NCBI GenBank assembly: GCA_039881045.1
Contig: JAYWVB010000007.1
Location: 186,001 to 250,000, forward strand
Direction of reading: 5' to 3'
Source: Chaetomium olivaceum
Lineage: Eukaryota; Ascomycota; Sordariomycetes; Sordariales; Chaetomiaceae
Length of the DNA: 64,000 nucleotides
A model generated the notes under the pieces. That model was not told the DNA's origin. It searched no databases and worked only from the letters and a program-made list of their open reading frames with translations. Positions 23,109 to 36,500 of the stretch are shown here, piece by piece; the first letter of the stretch is position 1; every line of letters starts with the position of its first letter. Position numbers and translations under genes: made by a program.

Positions 23109-23476
23109 GGGTGTGGTGTAAAGTCGAAAGGCGAAAGGAGGCTACCTAGGACTCAATGTGGATGATAGCGTGCGGAGTAGGTACCTACCTCGGAACGAGC
23201 CAACTTTGAATCCCCCTGGTTCAGGGGTTGCCTTGTTGCACAGAAACTTGTCTACTGCAGAGTCCAGCGGGTCAATTTGCGTGTCTTGCGGGGCTAGCGG
23301 AGCTAGCCTTCGTACAAGGTCTGCTTTGGTGGACAGGTCCCGATGGGGCCATGAAGAGAAGCCTTCTTCGGCATCGGCATGCGGTATCAGCAGTCGTGTG
23401 TAAAGTATGTAGCAACTATCACAACCACCCTTACACGCCATACAAAGCTGGACCATACGCAGGGGGGATTAGCCGT
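23109..23476. other. short intergenic region between convergent genes
   Basis: Separates the 3' ends of the CBM18 gene and the NOV-type gene. Contains the palindrome GTAGGTACCTAC at about 23178-23189. No gene seen. Confidence 0.5.
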
Positions 23477-26400
23477 CTATCTATCCAATTCATGGCCCAT
23501 AATATTTCGAGTCTCATCCTTGCCGTATACCTTATACCCGCCCTCTGACTTGAATTCCAACACGTCATCCATGTAAAGCGCCCACGGGCTGGCGTAAAGC
23601 TTAACACCAGGATGCTCTCCGTCAATGTCTGAAACTCGGATCAAGATATAGGCGTTGTCAGGGTCACCATCACAGGCTCGCATCTACTCTATACTTAGTA
23701 AAGCTGTAAAGGGCGAAGGAGACCACTCCATCTTCTAGACTCACCATGTCGACTTGATTTTGACTCACGAAACAAGGTTCGCTGGAAGCACCCGCCGTGG
23801 TTTTGACTTCCAAATGATATGTCGTGCTAGGGGACCATATGGCCGCAATTTGGGCATCAAGCTGGCCTAGTATTGACTTCATGAAGCCCGAAGTATCATC
23901 GTATGTGAAGTCGCTGAATTCTTTCTCCTTTTGGGTGAACCTAGGATGACCAGCCTCAGATCGCAGCTTGCTGGTCCAGTTCTCAAAGGTCCAATCGCTG
24001 ATTCGACGTTCGAAAAATTTGTGAATCTTTCCTCTCGTAAGACAACGTAGTTCGAACAGGACAAGAGATGCCCACGGGTATTAATACTTACAAGTAGCTC
24101 TCCATGAAAGCCAATTTCCCTGTAACGCAATTCTACTGCAGGTAGAGGCCGGTCCCTTTCTCTGAATCGGGAGGTGTGACCTGATGACATTGGCCATGGT
24201 GTGTTGCCGCCGGCAACTATGGAGGTGGATGGACGCGGTGAGTGGCTTTGATAGGACTCTGAGCCCCCACGAGTTGACTCTGTTTCTTGCTCAGGATCGC
24301 CGCCACCAATTGTTACCCGCGCCCCCGGGGTCCTAATCGGTAGAGAAAGGCCCGAGCCGCTAGATGGTTCCGCAACTGCTATCCCTTCCGGCTCTGCCCG
24401 ATACCTTGTCACGATGCAGTCCGAGATTTCGAGACTGTTTGCCATTCGGGAGATTTCTTGAGTTCTGGACCGGTGCGAGGGTATGAGCTCGTTCATGGAT
24501 CCCTCGTTAGTGTCACAGACCGAGGTGGCATCCCAAGAGTCAGTTGTATCTGCGTATTCACTAGTCTCCCCATCACTGATCCCGCTTGGAGGTGAGATGT
24601 TATGGCGTTCCAAGATCTCAGAAAGTTGGCTCAGTGGCGCACTCATGAGGAAACTTGATAAAGGCCGGTGTTCGTCCTCGATCTCCAATAACTTGGCGAA
24701 ATAGTCTTCGAGCTCGTAGTTGAGCTCAGCTCGGCGTAGTTCTGGTATGACAAACGGCAAGTATATATCAATTTTGCCGTCATCTTCCTGGAATGTCACC
24801 AGGCCATCATCCACGCTGATTTCAAGGTCGCCGAGCTGTCTGATGACGGTAATGGACGTCACACACCAGACCCTAATTGATGGAGGGATGTTTTCGGGAT
24901 CAGTCCCTTCCAAGAGCCTAAGGACAGCGCAGGCGAGTTAGCAGCTGAGGACCCCTGGCTCACTGATACGGCCAAATGGGATGCTTACTGAGAAATATGC
25001 TCTAGTCGGGTATCGAGCTCCTTTTCCACCACACGGTCTCTGATACTGTTCCCTCGTGGCTCGACGGTCTCCCGCACGCACTGGGATAGGAGCAAGCTGG
25101 TACAACCGAGAGCCTTGAATAACTCTTGAAGGGCTCCGACCGACTTTATCGGGATATCGAGCAAACCAATCCTGCCCCGGAACACGCTCTCGAGCGTTAT
25201 TTTGTCGGGAATATACCAACCTCCGTCCTGTATCGATCGCCACAGCAAACCAGAATTCTCTTGCGCGTTATCTCTGCTTGGCGAGATAGGAAAAACTCGA
25301 GCTCTCCAAATCAATTCCAATTGATTTGGGGCGAGGCCGCGGTTTTGGGATAATAAACCCGCGAGTGTAGAACATATCTCCTCAAAGCGCTGTACTGCAC
25401 GCTCCTGATTTCCCTCAAATGTACAGCAGAACTCGTACACGACCTGAGCAAGTCCGGCCGCTTTCACTTTGAGAACTGTGACGAACAACTTCTCGCAGTC
25501 CCTGTAGTAAGAAGAAAGCCTAACAACACGCCGGAGAATAGATGGCGCTTTCCAGACACAGCTGTCATGCTGCACCCACCGCCTGTGATTCTTCTCCGGA
25601 ATCAGCACGATCGCTTTCCCGCGGAAAGCAGCTCTGACAGAATATCGTTAGCTCATCTGGCAAGAGCTGCGTACACGCAAGAGCCTTCACCAAGAGGTAA
25701 AGTTATCACTATAGCAGTCAAACAGGTTGCTTACTGGATTTTCTTCTCATTAGCAGACGTGGCTGAATTCAGGGCTCGGTAAATCTTGTGGACGGCCCCC
25801 TTGTCAACTTCATCTGCCGCGAACCTTTGTCCCAGGGCCTCCAGTTCGCGCAGGCGAGCGGTCGTATCGCACGTACAGAGCACGCCGAATCGAGACAAGA
25901 AGCCCCAAGTTGACTTCATGGATCCAGACGGTCCTGGAAGATCAACAAAATCGATGTGTGGACACTCCCGTAGCAAACTCTCCGTAGGCAACGCGAGGAG
26001 GCATAACCGTCGTGACTCCCCGTCCCGGCAGCGGACTCGCAACTCCGGCACCGCATCGACCAGTACACGAGGTAGCTCGTAAATAGAGTCCACGCAATGT
26101 TTGAGGGCGTGGAGGAGGTCAACCACGTTTGCATTGGCGAGAAAACTCCACTCTTCCGCAAGATGGTTATTCTGCGTCAGCATGGGAACGCTCGAAAAGG
26201 TGGGTGAGCGCAACAACCAGGCGAAGAACTCGGACATTTTTTGAAGCCTCACAAAGGAGGTGACTTTGCCCGCGCATATATTCGCCTCGTATGCTGCGCT
26301 GTCCAGTATCCAGAACGGGTTTCCTGCAGAGTATCTGTACTTTCTGATGAGGTTTGGGGTTGTTCGGGAATCATCGCAATATATCGGAGGCAATTTTCTC

Positions 26401-28523
26401 TTCTCGTATTTGCCATCTCTGATTACGACGAAGAAGATTGCAGGCGGGGCGTAGGGTTGATCCATCAGGGACCGATGCTTGAACAAATAGGCCGCATCAC
26501 TGATGAGATTCGTTGTGGAGCGCGTGTTTAGGTTGCGGTGTAACTTGACGATGGCGTCGCAAACGTCACGGGGATTGTACTTTCCGATACCGAGATACTT
26601 AAGAAACCGTCTCCTCGTCTGGCTCTGGGCCGCAGTCGGATCCACGACGGAAACGTCCAGGCCTACAGGCACCTTGTCCTCGGAGTCGATGTCGAGATAC
26701 ACCCGTTCGGAGTCGGCGCTAACCCACGCCCCATCTTGGAGGGGAACTATAGGAAGCCGTCTTAGTCGCTCTTTTATAGACGCCGTGCCATAAGAACGCT
26801 CCGCGCCATTAAAGACCTGGCTGACCCGTTTGTGCCATGCGACAGGCTTTTCTCTGATCCCTGCCGTGCCAACTTGTGCCACCCAATGCTCGAACTCCGT
26901 GCACAACTCGCTTAGGCTGAGAGTCTGCACCTCAAGTTCCCTCGAGAGCTCCTGGTACACGTCGTCGTACTCGAACGCCAAGTGAAACCAACCAGGCCCG
27001 TTGGAAGGCAGGTCAAAGAGAGTACCCAAGCCTCCAACGCCGAACCGGTATTGAGAAGGCACATATCGTAAGAGTGCAGGTTTGCATAGCTCAGACTTCC
27101 CATTGCGTGCTGAAAGGAGTGGTGTCCGTTTCAGATCACTTATGATGTCCGCGTGGAGCCGGTCCCAGAATGGGGAACCGCGGGTTCCGCGCCCGATGTA
27201 CTTTGGCCAGGTGAAGCACAGCCCCTTATCCCGCTCTCCCGCCCCATTCTGTTGTCGAGGCATGCGTGTAAAACGTCGAATAGCTCCCAAAAACCCCTGC
27301 CTAATGCCGGCGAGCAGAGCCAAATTCCACGGCCGTTGGTACTCGAGGCCCTCCCGGCTGGCAACGAGCAGGAAGTCGGCATGGATGATAAACTGGAAAG
27401 GTAAGGTAGCTCCGGGTCAGCTGAGATGACAAGGTATTCCGGCTTCACACAGCCCAGATTTGTGTTTATACGCGTAAAAACGAGGACGAGACGAACCTTG
27501 AATCCGAGGTTATCGATCGGTAAAAAAGCAAATGTATTCTGGGTCTCAGAAATCGGCGTGTAGCGGTCTGCTACAGGGAATGCAAGGTTGACTTCCGACG
27601 CCGAGATACCCTCCCTCCTAGGGTCTTGAGGCAAATCTTGAACTTTGTGCCGGTAAAGGACATATTGCTTCTGCCTGATTACAGGAGCGCGGTCTGAGTG
27701 TGAGTTTTGGGTAGTAGTCGAAAGAGTGACTGTCTCCGCACCACCAAAGTCTGGGTCGGATTTCTGGACGAGACGGTTGAAGATGCTGGGGCCGTGGCTC
27801 CCCGAAGCGGAGAGCTCCAATCTTGTCAGCTTGTGCAGAAACATCAGAAGCTCCGGTTTCACGTCTCCCATTTCCCGTTCAATTTCAGTGTAATCATCTC
27901 TGCGCTTCACCTCCAAGAGAAACTGGGTGCGAAAGGGGGCGAGGTCTGTGGAAGGGAAGCGGGAGAGAATGGGAAGAAGCATGCCGATTGACTGGTTGCG
28001 GTCGAGCTTGAAGCGGTAGTACCCGCTCTTGACGTGGACAACGTCAGCCACCTTGAAAACCGACTTGAAGCCAATGCCCTTCTCGCCGATATATCCTTTC
28101 TCGCCGCTGTTTTTGTCCGCCGTCTTGGTGCTCTTGCCCAACCCGACAAGAGCGTCAACCTGGCCGAGCGTGAAGCCAATTTCATTACAGTCGGTTCGGA
28201 AATACCGACCACCCTCCCGTTGGTAGAGCGATAACTTGAGAGTAGGCGGGTCATCACCCGGGTAGCGGTTGTCATCGGCATTCTGGATCAGTTCTAGCAG
28301 GAAGCGCGTCGGCGTCTGATAGAGTTGATCTGAGATGCTACATTGCGATCAGTACTGATCCGGCTTCTGCAACCAGTATGGATATTACAAACATATTTAA
28401 AGCGTTGTCGAGGAAGGACACCAGGGTTGGGTTAGCCTGATTGTTTCCCTCAAAACCCCTTTCTTTCCGGAGCCACTCTAGCTGGGAATCAGCCTCAGCT
28501 CTCGACGTCGCTATTTTGTCCAT
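23477..28523 (-). CDS. Hsp90-type ATPase / NOV_C (DUF3883) domain protein
   Basis: Model complement(join(23477..23683,23745..24026,24092..24917,24989..25633,25735..27392,27497..28337,28393..28523)), 1,529 aa; six GT-AG introns, all in frame (the first uses a GTTTGT donor). The N-terminal part (about 50-200) has the GHKL ATPase signature seen in sacsin and NO VEIN: FLLELIQNADDN, then GEKGYIGEKGIGFKSVFKV. A long helical middle follows. A Ser/Pro-rich segment precedes the C-terminal NOV_C domain: WTFENWTSKLR, YHLEVKTTAG, SEPCFVSQNQVDM, YILIRVSDIDG and VKLYASPWALY. The conserved Glu-Val-Lys and Gln residues resemble a restriction-endonuclease-like core, a known proposal for NOV_C. Large fungal proteins of this class are common and uncharacterised; chaperone-like or defence roles have been suggested. 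The gene looks intact. Confidence 0.88.
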
Positions 28524-29327
28524 CGGCGAACGAGATCCTAGAGCGTCTTAGGGAGTAATGGCAAAAGAGGTACGTTGAGAACAACCGTTAAGTATGTGGT
28601 TCCAAGTAGATCGGTAGCTCTAACCCAAGTAGATATTCTGAATGCTTCCAACTGCCAGCGTAGGGGGGGCAGATTGCAGTTATCATTGCAATTGGAGGGT
28701 GGCAGCCGCCTGTGAACTGCCCAGGGCGTGACTTAAGCGGTGCATCGAGGAGGCAAGCGTTTCAGATTGGGTTTCAAGTTACATGTTCATTTCCAACTGC
28801 ATCTCTAACCATCAGGTCTCTCGCCCGCGGCCCCTGCAGGGTATACGGGTAGTGCAAGTTGAACGAATATCATTGGGTCTGCAAGCGCGCGACAGATCAC
28901 CAGTGCGGATGGTTCAATCTCTACTGTAAGTACTGCAAGTCTTTATCAGGCTATGCCAAATCGGTACAGCACCAGGTACCTTAGGTGTGCAATCAAGTTT
29001 CAAGTTGTGTGACAAGGGAGGAAAGACCGTAGTGCTGGTGTGGTGTATTGTTGTTGATGATATTGGAAGAATACATGTCAGCCACTGTCGAAACTCTCGT
29101 TAATCTCTCAGCGATATAACACCGCTAGCAGTTAAGATAAATACGAAAAGGTCCAGCGTTAAAGGCGCAATGTTACTCTCAATACCATCGAGGACAGTAA
29201 GGTAGGTAGGTGCTCTCACTTTTGCTAGTTATGTAGGTGGCTGTAAGTTGAGTTTCAGCCTCCATAATACAAGTCAACTTCCCATAATTACAACTCCGCA
29301 AGAACGTGACGTTTTATGTATTGACTC
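28524..29327. other. intergenic region
   Basis: Between the start of the NOV-type gene and the 3' end of the glucanase-subtilase locus. Contains GGTAGGTAGGTG near 29201-29212. No gene recognised. Confidence 0.5.
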
Positions 29328-32300
29328 TTATTGTATGTACCTATGTACCTCACCGTCACACTTAACCCCAAGAACAATACACCCTGCAGACATGGTCGGG
29401 TTGTTGTTGATGCACCCGACAAACACGTCGATGCCCTCGCAGTGGATGTTCGACACCCCGGCGCACGTAAGCGAGCCTAGCGTCTTCTCGTCGCCCTTAT
29501 ACTCGCACGCGAGGCCATCCACCGCCTCAAAGGACATGCTAGGCGGGTACCCAACCATAGCCATCGGCGTGCTCGTCTCCTCGTTGTACACGGACGGTCA
29601 TCGCACTGCTGATCTGGTCGCCCGGCTCGGCCGAAAACACAAGCCAGTCGCGCGTCCAGGTCCACGGCCCCTGCGGCACGGGAAAGGACATCTCCTGCAG
29701 CGCAAAGACGAGCTGTCGGCCGCTGGGTGGGTCCGGGCCCGGGTCTGGATCCGGGCCACCGCCGCCGTCGCCCGGTTCCTCGCCCGTGCCGTCGCCGCCA
29801 CCGCCGCCCGTCCACGACCACTTGCAGGTGTTGTTCGCGCAACAGGCCGGCGACCCGGACGAGCAGCCGGACTCGCCACAGTTGCAGGCCGGACAAGAAG
29901 CGTTGCGGCAGCAGGACGGGGAGTCCGCGCTGCAGCTGTTTTCGTCGCATTCGCATGCGTTGCCGCGGTCCAGTTTGCACTGGTCGTCGCATTCGTTGGG
30001 CGGGTCCGTGGGATCGGGCGCGGGGTCAATGGTCCGGGTCGGAACGCGGGAGCCACCGTTCGGGTCTTTGGGATCGTGCCGGTCCGGAGGCACTCCCGTG
30101 GGGTTGGGCGTGCAGAAGAAGCCCGTGCAGATCTTGCCGCCGCAGCCGGAGCCGGAGGCGCATGTTGGGGACGGCGCGGGGCCCTGAGGTGAAGGATACC
30201 GTGTGGGCTTCGCCGCTGTCGCCTGAGCCTGGGTCGTCCGGGAGGAGCGGGCAGGTCCCGCCGTCGGCCTGGCGTGCGCGGGAGGATCCGGTGCAGGGGG
30301 CGACGGTTTCTCCGTTATCGGCCTGGTTATTAAGGTCTAGGTCGATGTCCGGACAGTTCTTTTTTGCCCACTCGGTCCTCGCTCCGTTGGCGGCATAGTC
30401 CTTGAGGCATGACGGTCCTTGTATTGGCCGTTCCAGAGATCGGCCTTTGCTTCTTCCGATCGTTGGCTCCGTGGGACTTTGGGAGGTTGACATTGAAGCG
30501 GCGGTGGAACTTTCGGATCAACTTCTTCACATGGGCAGGAGAAGTTAACTGCTGCTTCCAAGGCGACGGAAGCGATCGATAGTAGGCGGCAAGTCCTGCC
30601 ACTTGGGGTGCGGCTGTGTTCATCAAATGTTAGCCATTACCGCTCACTCGGCCGCGTCATCATCGTTCGCCTGACTTCGGAGCGGAAATAAAAAGTCTTT
30701 TTAGTCCACTTACAGTATGAGGTTCCGGTCCTTCCTATGTAAGCGGGGGCGTTAGGCTTCAAGGGGTCGGCATGGGGAGCCCAGACGTTTTCACCGGGTG
30801 CAAAGGTGGTGATCCAATCCGCGTAGTTACTGATTCCGGCTTTGTGCGTCTCCTGTTTGGATGCCGCCACGACAATCAGATTTGCTATGTGCTTGTTGCG
30901 CTCACCCTTGTCGTGTGCTGGGTTTCCAAACACGGCAGGATACTTTGTCGGCACCTTGTTGTCGTTGCCAGCCGCGGCGACAAGAACGGTGTTGGCATCG
31001 TCGAGCAGTTTGAGCAAGTCATCTGTGACAGTATCATGTCAGGATATTCTTTCTTCCACATCCGGGACGTAAGAGACATGTTCTTCAGCGGGTTCAACTT
31101 ACGAAACGCTTCATAGAAGCCGACAAGCCCATACCCTGTGCTAATCTCGAAGCTCATGTTCACCACCGCCGGCCTTCGCGTTTCTCTTTTTTGATCTCAT
31201 CGAGCACTGCCACGAGCTGCGCGAGCATTCTTTCGCCTTGGCGCGCCCATTTCTCCATGGCATCGCCCTTCCTCCAATGGCCCGTGGTAACGAACCTCAC
31301 TTGGCAATTTTTACAGATGCCGAGTTTGGAGCCGCCGATCACGGCAGCGACAGTAGCGCCGTGGTAGAATGTAGAGAAATCCGGTCTGCGCGCATCCATA
31401 GGGTTGGGCCCAAACTCGGGCCATGCCAGCATTTCCGTGACGGCAGTTTGCCCTTGAAACTCCTAAGGAGTAGCTTTGTGAGAAAACCGTCAAGGCCGGG
31501 GCTCTTTTTCTCGCGCCGGGGTTCCGCGGGGGTGGTGGGGTGGGAGGTTGGTCAGAACTCACTTCATGATTCCTCCAATAACCCTCTTCCCAATCACGTA
31601 TACGAACTGGTCCGTACTCGCTCGTCGTCGTAATGGAACTTGAACGCCTTCCCGGCCTTGGAATCACTGGTTTACCCAACCAAGTGTTTTCGTTTTCCCG
31701 AAGGATCATAGAGGCCCATAGAGTCCTGAGAGAGGTGCCACTAGTGTATCTTGCACAGTCGTCGGCGCACGCGCGACCAGAACCCCCCTGGCTTTTTTGT
31801 CATCTGATAGCTTGGTAGTGTTCCCTGATGAATCTGAAAACCTATCGTTGTTGCCCTCCCCGACCGCATCGTCTTGCGCCTGGGGTTCCAACGGATGGAC
31901 AATATAGGGATCAGTGGACCGATGATGCTTAGCTCGTCATCCGTCCCCGGTATCCATTTCGGCAGTGAAGTAGGCGCTGGTGACAAGTTGTAAACACGTG
32001 TATCGGTGTCAGTGAACTTGAGTATACCCTCACGCACGGTCGGTGAAGTATGACCCAAGTGTTTGGTGGACTCACTGGTTTTCTAGTTCGTCTTGGTGGC
32101 AGTGTCCAAAAGAGCAACCCGGAAGAAGGCAGTAAAGCCAGCTGAGGTGGACCGAACCTCTACATACTCGAGATTACTCTTGTCCAGGAGGTCGCGGATA
32201 GGCCCGGTGTTGTATGGATCCTTTGGATAGAGAATGCCGGCCTGAGGGCATCCGGGAGGAACGGGGGCTCTACGATGGAGGATCTCTGCCTCGGAACTTG

Positions 32301-33530
32301 CGATCTGTCCCTCCGCTTCACTCTGCTCAGAGCGCCTTGCTTGTCAGTCGGTAGTGGGCAGTTGTCTGGCGTCCGCGTGGCTGTGGTGTCGAGGTCGGTG
32401 GCACCGCAGAATCTCAGCTCCTCGCAAGAGGACTCGGTCCGCGTAATGGTGGAGGTAGTCCCGGGCATGGTCGTAGGGGTCAGATGCAAAGTAGTAGCGC
32501 AAAGGGACGCCGTGACCGTCTCGCAGGATGTGGGGTTCTCCGTGGGGTAGGTGACCCTGCCATCCCGGCCGACGCTATGAAGAGGTCAGTGACTGGACGC
32601 AAGCCTGCCACATGTCCAAGCAACGGGCAACTTACGTGATGGCTGGCCAGGTGATGGTGGCAGTTGGTGTCGGTATTGTCCAAGGACTGGGGAGTCTGAT
32701 GGGGGGAACCTTGATTCGGACGCTGTCTGCTTGTCAGTAGCTCAACTTACAAAATGAGACAAAGGCACAATGGCTGTAGAATAATTTTCCTAGCGCCGGC
32801 ACGGATGACTTACGGTCCGTAGACACCTGGGGGCAGAATCCAGCGGATGCCCCGGATTCTCAGGCCGTCCTTAATGAGGCAGATCTGCAGGCCGTTAGTT
32901 TTCATGCCAAAGCAGGGGCGGACGTAGCACGCCGGTCCACTCACGTTAAAGAACCACAGCTTGCAGGAAGTTACGAAGCCGTCGTCGTCGTCATCGTCAT
33001 CGTCTTCCTCATCCTCTGTGGCTTCAATCTGGCCCATGGGGAAGGTGGTATACGTTGGTAAGGGTTCCGTAATCGGCTGAGTAGTAATTAAGTGTGGAGA
33101 TTAGTATGGGTTTCCATTGACTTTGTGTTTTTGTTTCCCAGGGAGAGCGCTTACCGGATCTGGCGGCGGCGGCGTTGCTGTTTCCGTCGGCAACCCATCG
33201 CCCGTATCATTCTCGATAGCAGTGGCAATGGTGCAGTCAGCCGAGATGGTAGCTGTCGAGGCGCCAAGGAACGTGACCACTCGCGTTGACGGGCAGCTGA
33301 AGGGCAAGACTATTACGGTGGTCGTTGGACAATCCGTAGTGAGAGTCGTACGCGGCGTGGCGAATACCAGCTCCGAGTCGGGAGGACACTGGATCGAGAT
33401 GGGGCTCACAGTGGGTGGGAAACTAATGGTGGTTACCGTTGGACCCGTGGCCGTCACCACAGTCGCAAATGGTGTTCGGAACACGCCAGAAACCGTCCCG
33501 CTGGTTTCACCGGGCCCGTCGTTGCTCCAG
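29328..33530 (-). pseudogene. linker and subtilisin-like (S8) tail of the GH55 fusion gene, frame-broken
   Basis: Continues the GH55 head below and follows the chitinase-subtilase module order. In sequence come a Thr-rich block (PTVTTISFPPTVSP), a poly-Asp stretch, LWFFNVSGPACYVRPCF, SCETVTASL, DPYNTGPIRDLLDKS, a degenerate Asp region (FVYVIG), FYHGATVAAVIGG (His), VNMSFEIST, VAAAGNDN (Asn) and GTSYS-APQVAGLAAYY (Ser, across an intron). NCPDIDLDLNN, Cys-rich repeats (CCRNASCPACNC, CCANNTCKW) and a C-terminal domain follow. The pieces sit in changing frames: breaks near 33530, 32240-32330, 31610-31640, 31180, 30460, 30440, 30185 and 29597, plus an in-frame TAG at about 32076. Several breaks lie in G/C or A runs. 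The tail therefore cannot be translated as one protein as written. Confidence 0.75.
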
Positions 33531-36500
33531 TCTTCCGGGGGCCGCGGTTGACGTCGGGCCAGGGTGGTACGCGGACGGTCCGCGTGGTGGTGCCCCCCTC
33601 GCCATCAGGCAGGGGCACGAGAACAGGTGGCAGGTCGACGCTGGGTAGCACGGTAATGGGAGTTGTCGTCGTCTGGCCTTTTGTGATGTTGAAGTTTGAG
33701 TACTGCATCGCGTCCGTCGTGACAGGATCCAGTTGAAGCGTGACGGTTGTGGTCGTCGTTATGAAGGTTGTCACGACTTGGCCGCCAATGGTGGTCTCAG
33801 ACATTCTTCCATGTTCCAAGGACGTGGTATAGGCGTTAGGCGTTATGGTCGTCTTCTCGCTGAGAGAGCTCGTCGGAAAGACTAAAAGGCAGGGTGGGGA
33901 GCACAACAGCTCAGGCTCCCTGTAGACCTCCGGGCCGACGTAGACGATGTTCAGGTCGTCGTCGCCTTCCAACGGTATCCAGACACTGATTTCGGTTGTG
34001 AAACCTCTGACAAGACCACGTTAGCGGGATGCAGTTCGAATTGTTGAAAGAGAAGAACTACCTTTGGTTATCGTCCTTTTGCATGACAGCGCCATCGCTG
34101 GGCACGGAGTCGTCAGCAGGGTCCAACCCAAAGTCGATTGGTAACAGGCCGTCATGTTGGGTGTAAAGCTTACTTGATGCCACTGGCTACTTCCACCGTT
34201 CCCACTGTAAACACATTGAATAGGGCGACGTCCTTGCTACCTTTAACTTCACAGAGGCGCTCCTGGCAGTCAAAAGTATCCAGGCAATCCTGGTAATACT
34301 CCTGGAAGAAGCTGTACAAGCCAGCGCTGTGCAGCGTAACGCCTTCGGAGTTGATAATGCGCAGGCCCCAAGCTTCCTTGCACCCTTCAGTGGTGCAGTG
34401 CTCAAACGAAGGGTCGCCCGGAAAAGCCTTGCTAGCCGCAAAGGGTAAGGGGGCAACGGGCACGGGCTGGTAGTACGGTGTCTCCGTCTGGATGTGTCCG
34501 AGGTAGACCTATGTTTCTTGTCAGCAAGGGACCGACCCTACTCTGGGGGCGTTATAGTGTCCGGGGTACGTGGGCACTCACGTCCTTGGCCCCATAGATT
34601 TGATATTGGTACAAAACAGTGTGTTCTGAGCCCGTTCCGTAGAGCCAGGTAGGCCCTTCCGATTCAATAAGCGTTCCGCGTGCCGCGTAAAGGCTGATCT
34701 GGTTGACGAGCTTGTCCGGGCTGTCGGTAACCACCATGTCATTATCACTGGGCATTTAACGTCAGCAAATTACTTGAACCGAAACCGAAACCAAGGCATT
34801 TCAACAGCCAGCATAGCTATCGGACGGAGGGTGTACTTACTGGTCGGCGAGCCAAATCCAGACGTTCTCAAAATACCCAGAAGCCTGGGGTGTGATGTGG
34901 AACAAGAGAGCGGCACAGATGCAGGCCTCGTTGAACCCAAACTTGGGACATGTCTCGACGTCGAGGTCGGAACCCGTCGCGCCGCCCACTCGGACGTGCG
35001 AATCCCACATGGCCGCGGAGCCCTGGCTGCTCTCGTGGACGTTCCACTCCAGCAGAATGGCACCGGCCGTCGCGCCTTGCACGCTAAACATCATGTCGCT
35101 AATCTCCATGGTACCTACATCCCCCTTTTGGCCAACCTGGACAACCACGCGGGGGTTGAAAACGTCACTGAAGTAGGCGCCGGCGCCCTGAATTTGGGAC
35201 CAGCTAGCACCCACGACGCGCGAGCCCGTCGGAATCAAGACGGTACCCCCGACGCGGTAGATACCCGCCGGGAAATAAGCGATCTGACCCGCGGCCCTCG
35301 CCTCGTTGAGGAAGCTATTAATGGCGTTGGTGTTGTCACCAGTGCCGTCATTGCGGCAGCCATTCTCGGTGGCAATACGGAACTGGCCGACGTCGAAGTT
35401 CTCATACTGCGGCCTGGGCCGGTAGAATAGCTTACCACCGTCGTCCAGTAGCCGCGTTGACTTCTTAGGCGCCTCGACGGCGCCGGACGTGGTCGTGCCT
35501 TCGTAACCGTTGTAGCGCTTGCCGAGGGCCCAGAGCTCCACACGGCTGGAGGCGCCGAGGATAACGTTGCCATTGACGTCCTGGACGGTAGTCGCCACAT
35601 TGCTCATTTCAAGGTTGTCAATGACAATGTTGGGAGCGTTCCGGCCCGAGTGGGTCAGAATGCCGATGGGACAGTCGGTGATCTTGGAGTCTGCGAGACG
35701 TCAGCACGAGGTGGGCTTTGAAGAGAGGAGGGGGGTATTGCGACGTACCAATAACAGATATCGACCCAATGCCCTGGCCGTCGATGCCTCCAATACCGCT
35801 GATGTTGAAGCCAACGGCGCCGCCGTTGATCTCGACGCGTTGCCAGTTGAAGCCCCAATCCCAGACCATCTGGACGGCAGTAAGGCAATTCTCAAACTTT
35901 AGGTTGATAACGGTGTATTGTTGAGACCCTAGTATGGTACGAAGTGAGAAGATGAGCAAATGTGAAGACGTGCGAAGGGAAAAGAGCAAAGATGAGCGCA
36001 CTCACCGGCACGCCACCCGATGCTGCCGCCCTGAAGGTGAGGTCCGAGACGAAGCCGCCGCTACCGTTCTCCATGAAGATACCCACGTGAGTGACCTTCT
36101 CGTTGTCCTTAGCATCGGGCATTTCAAAGAGCAGGTTTTGCAACGAGCACGCCTGCGACACTTGCCAATGGATGCCCGTCGGCACCAATGGTTGGTCGTC
36201 GTCGTCGGTTCTCAGAGGCATCTCTCGGAGATCAAATTTCAGGTTACGGATCTGCCGGAAGAATTGGTTCTGGTTTATGTACCAATTTGCTCCGTTGCCG
36301 CCGGGGATGTACGGGTCAGTGTCGACGATGGCAATGCCCTGGAAGGTATCGCAGCCCTTAAGCGTGGGCACATCGATAGCATCGCCGATGAACTGAGTGT
36401 AGTAGAGCTGGATAATTGGCCTGCAAACCTTGTATGTGCCGGGCTATCACAGAATCAGGACCCGGTTCTCGATATAGACCGTTGCCGCCTCAAGTTGAAC

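Noticed and set aside
29539..30093. Stand-alone Cys-rich secreted protein gene on the minus strand.
   Set aside because: It lacks a signal peptide, and upstream pieces show it to be the Cys-rich part of the GH55-S8 tail in one of its broken frames.
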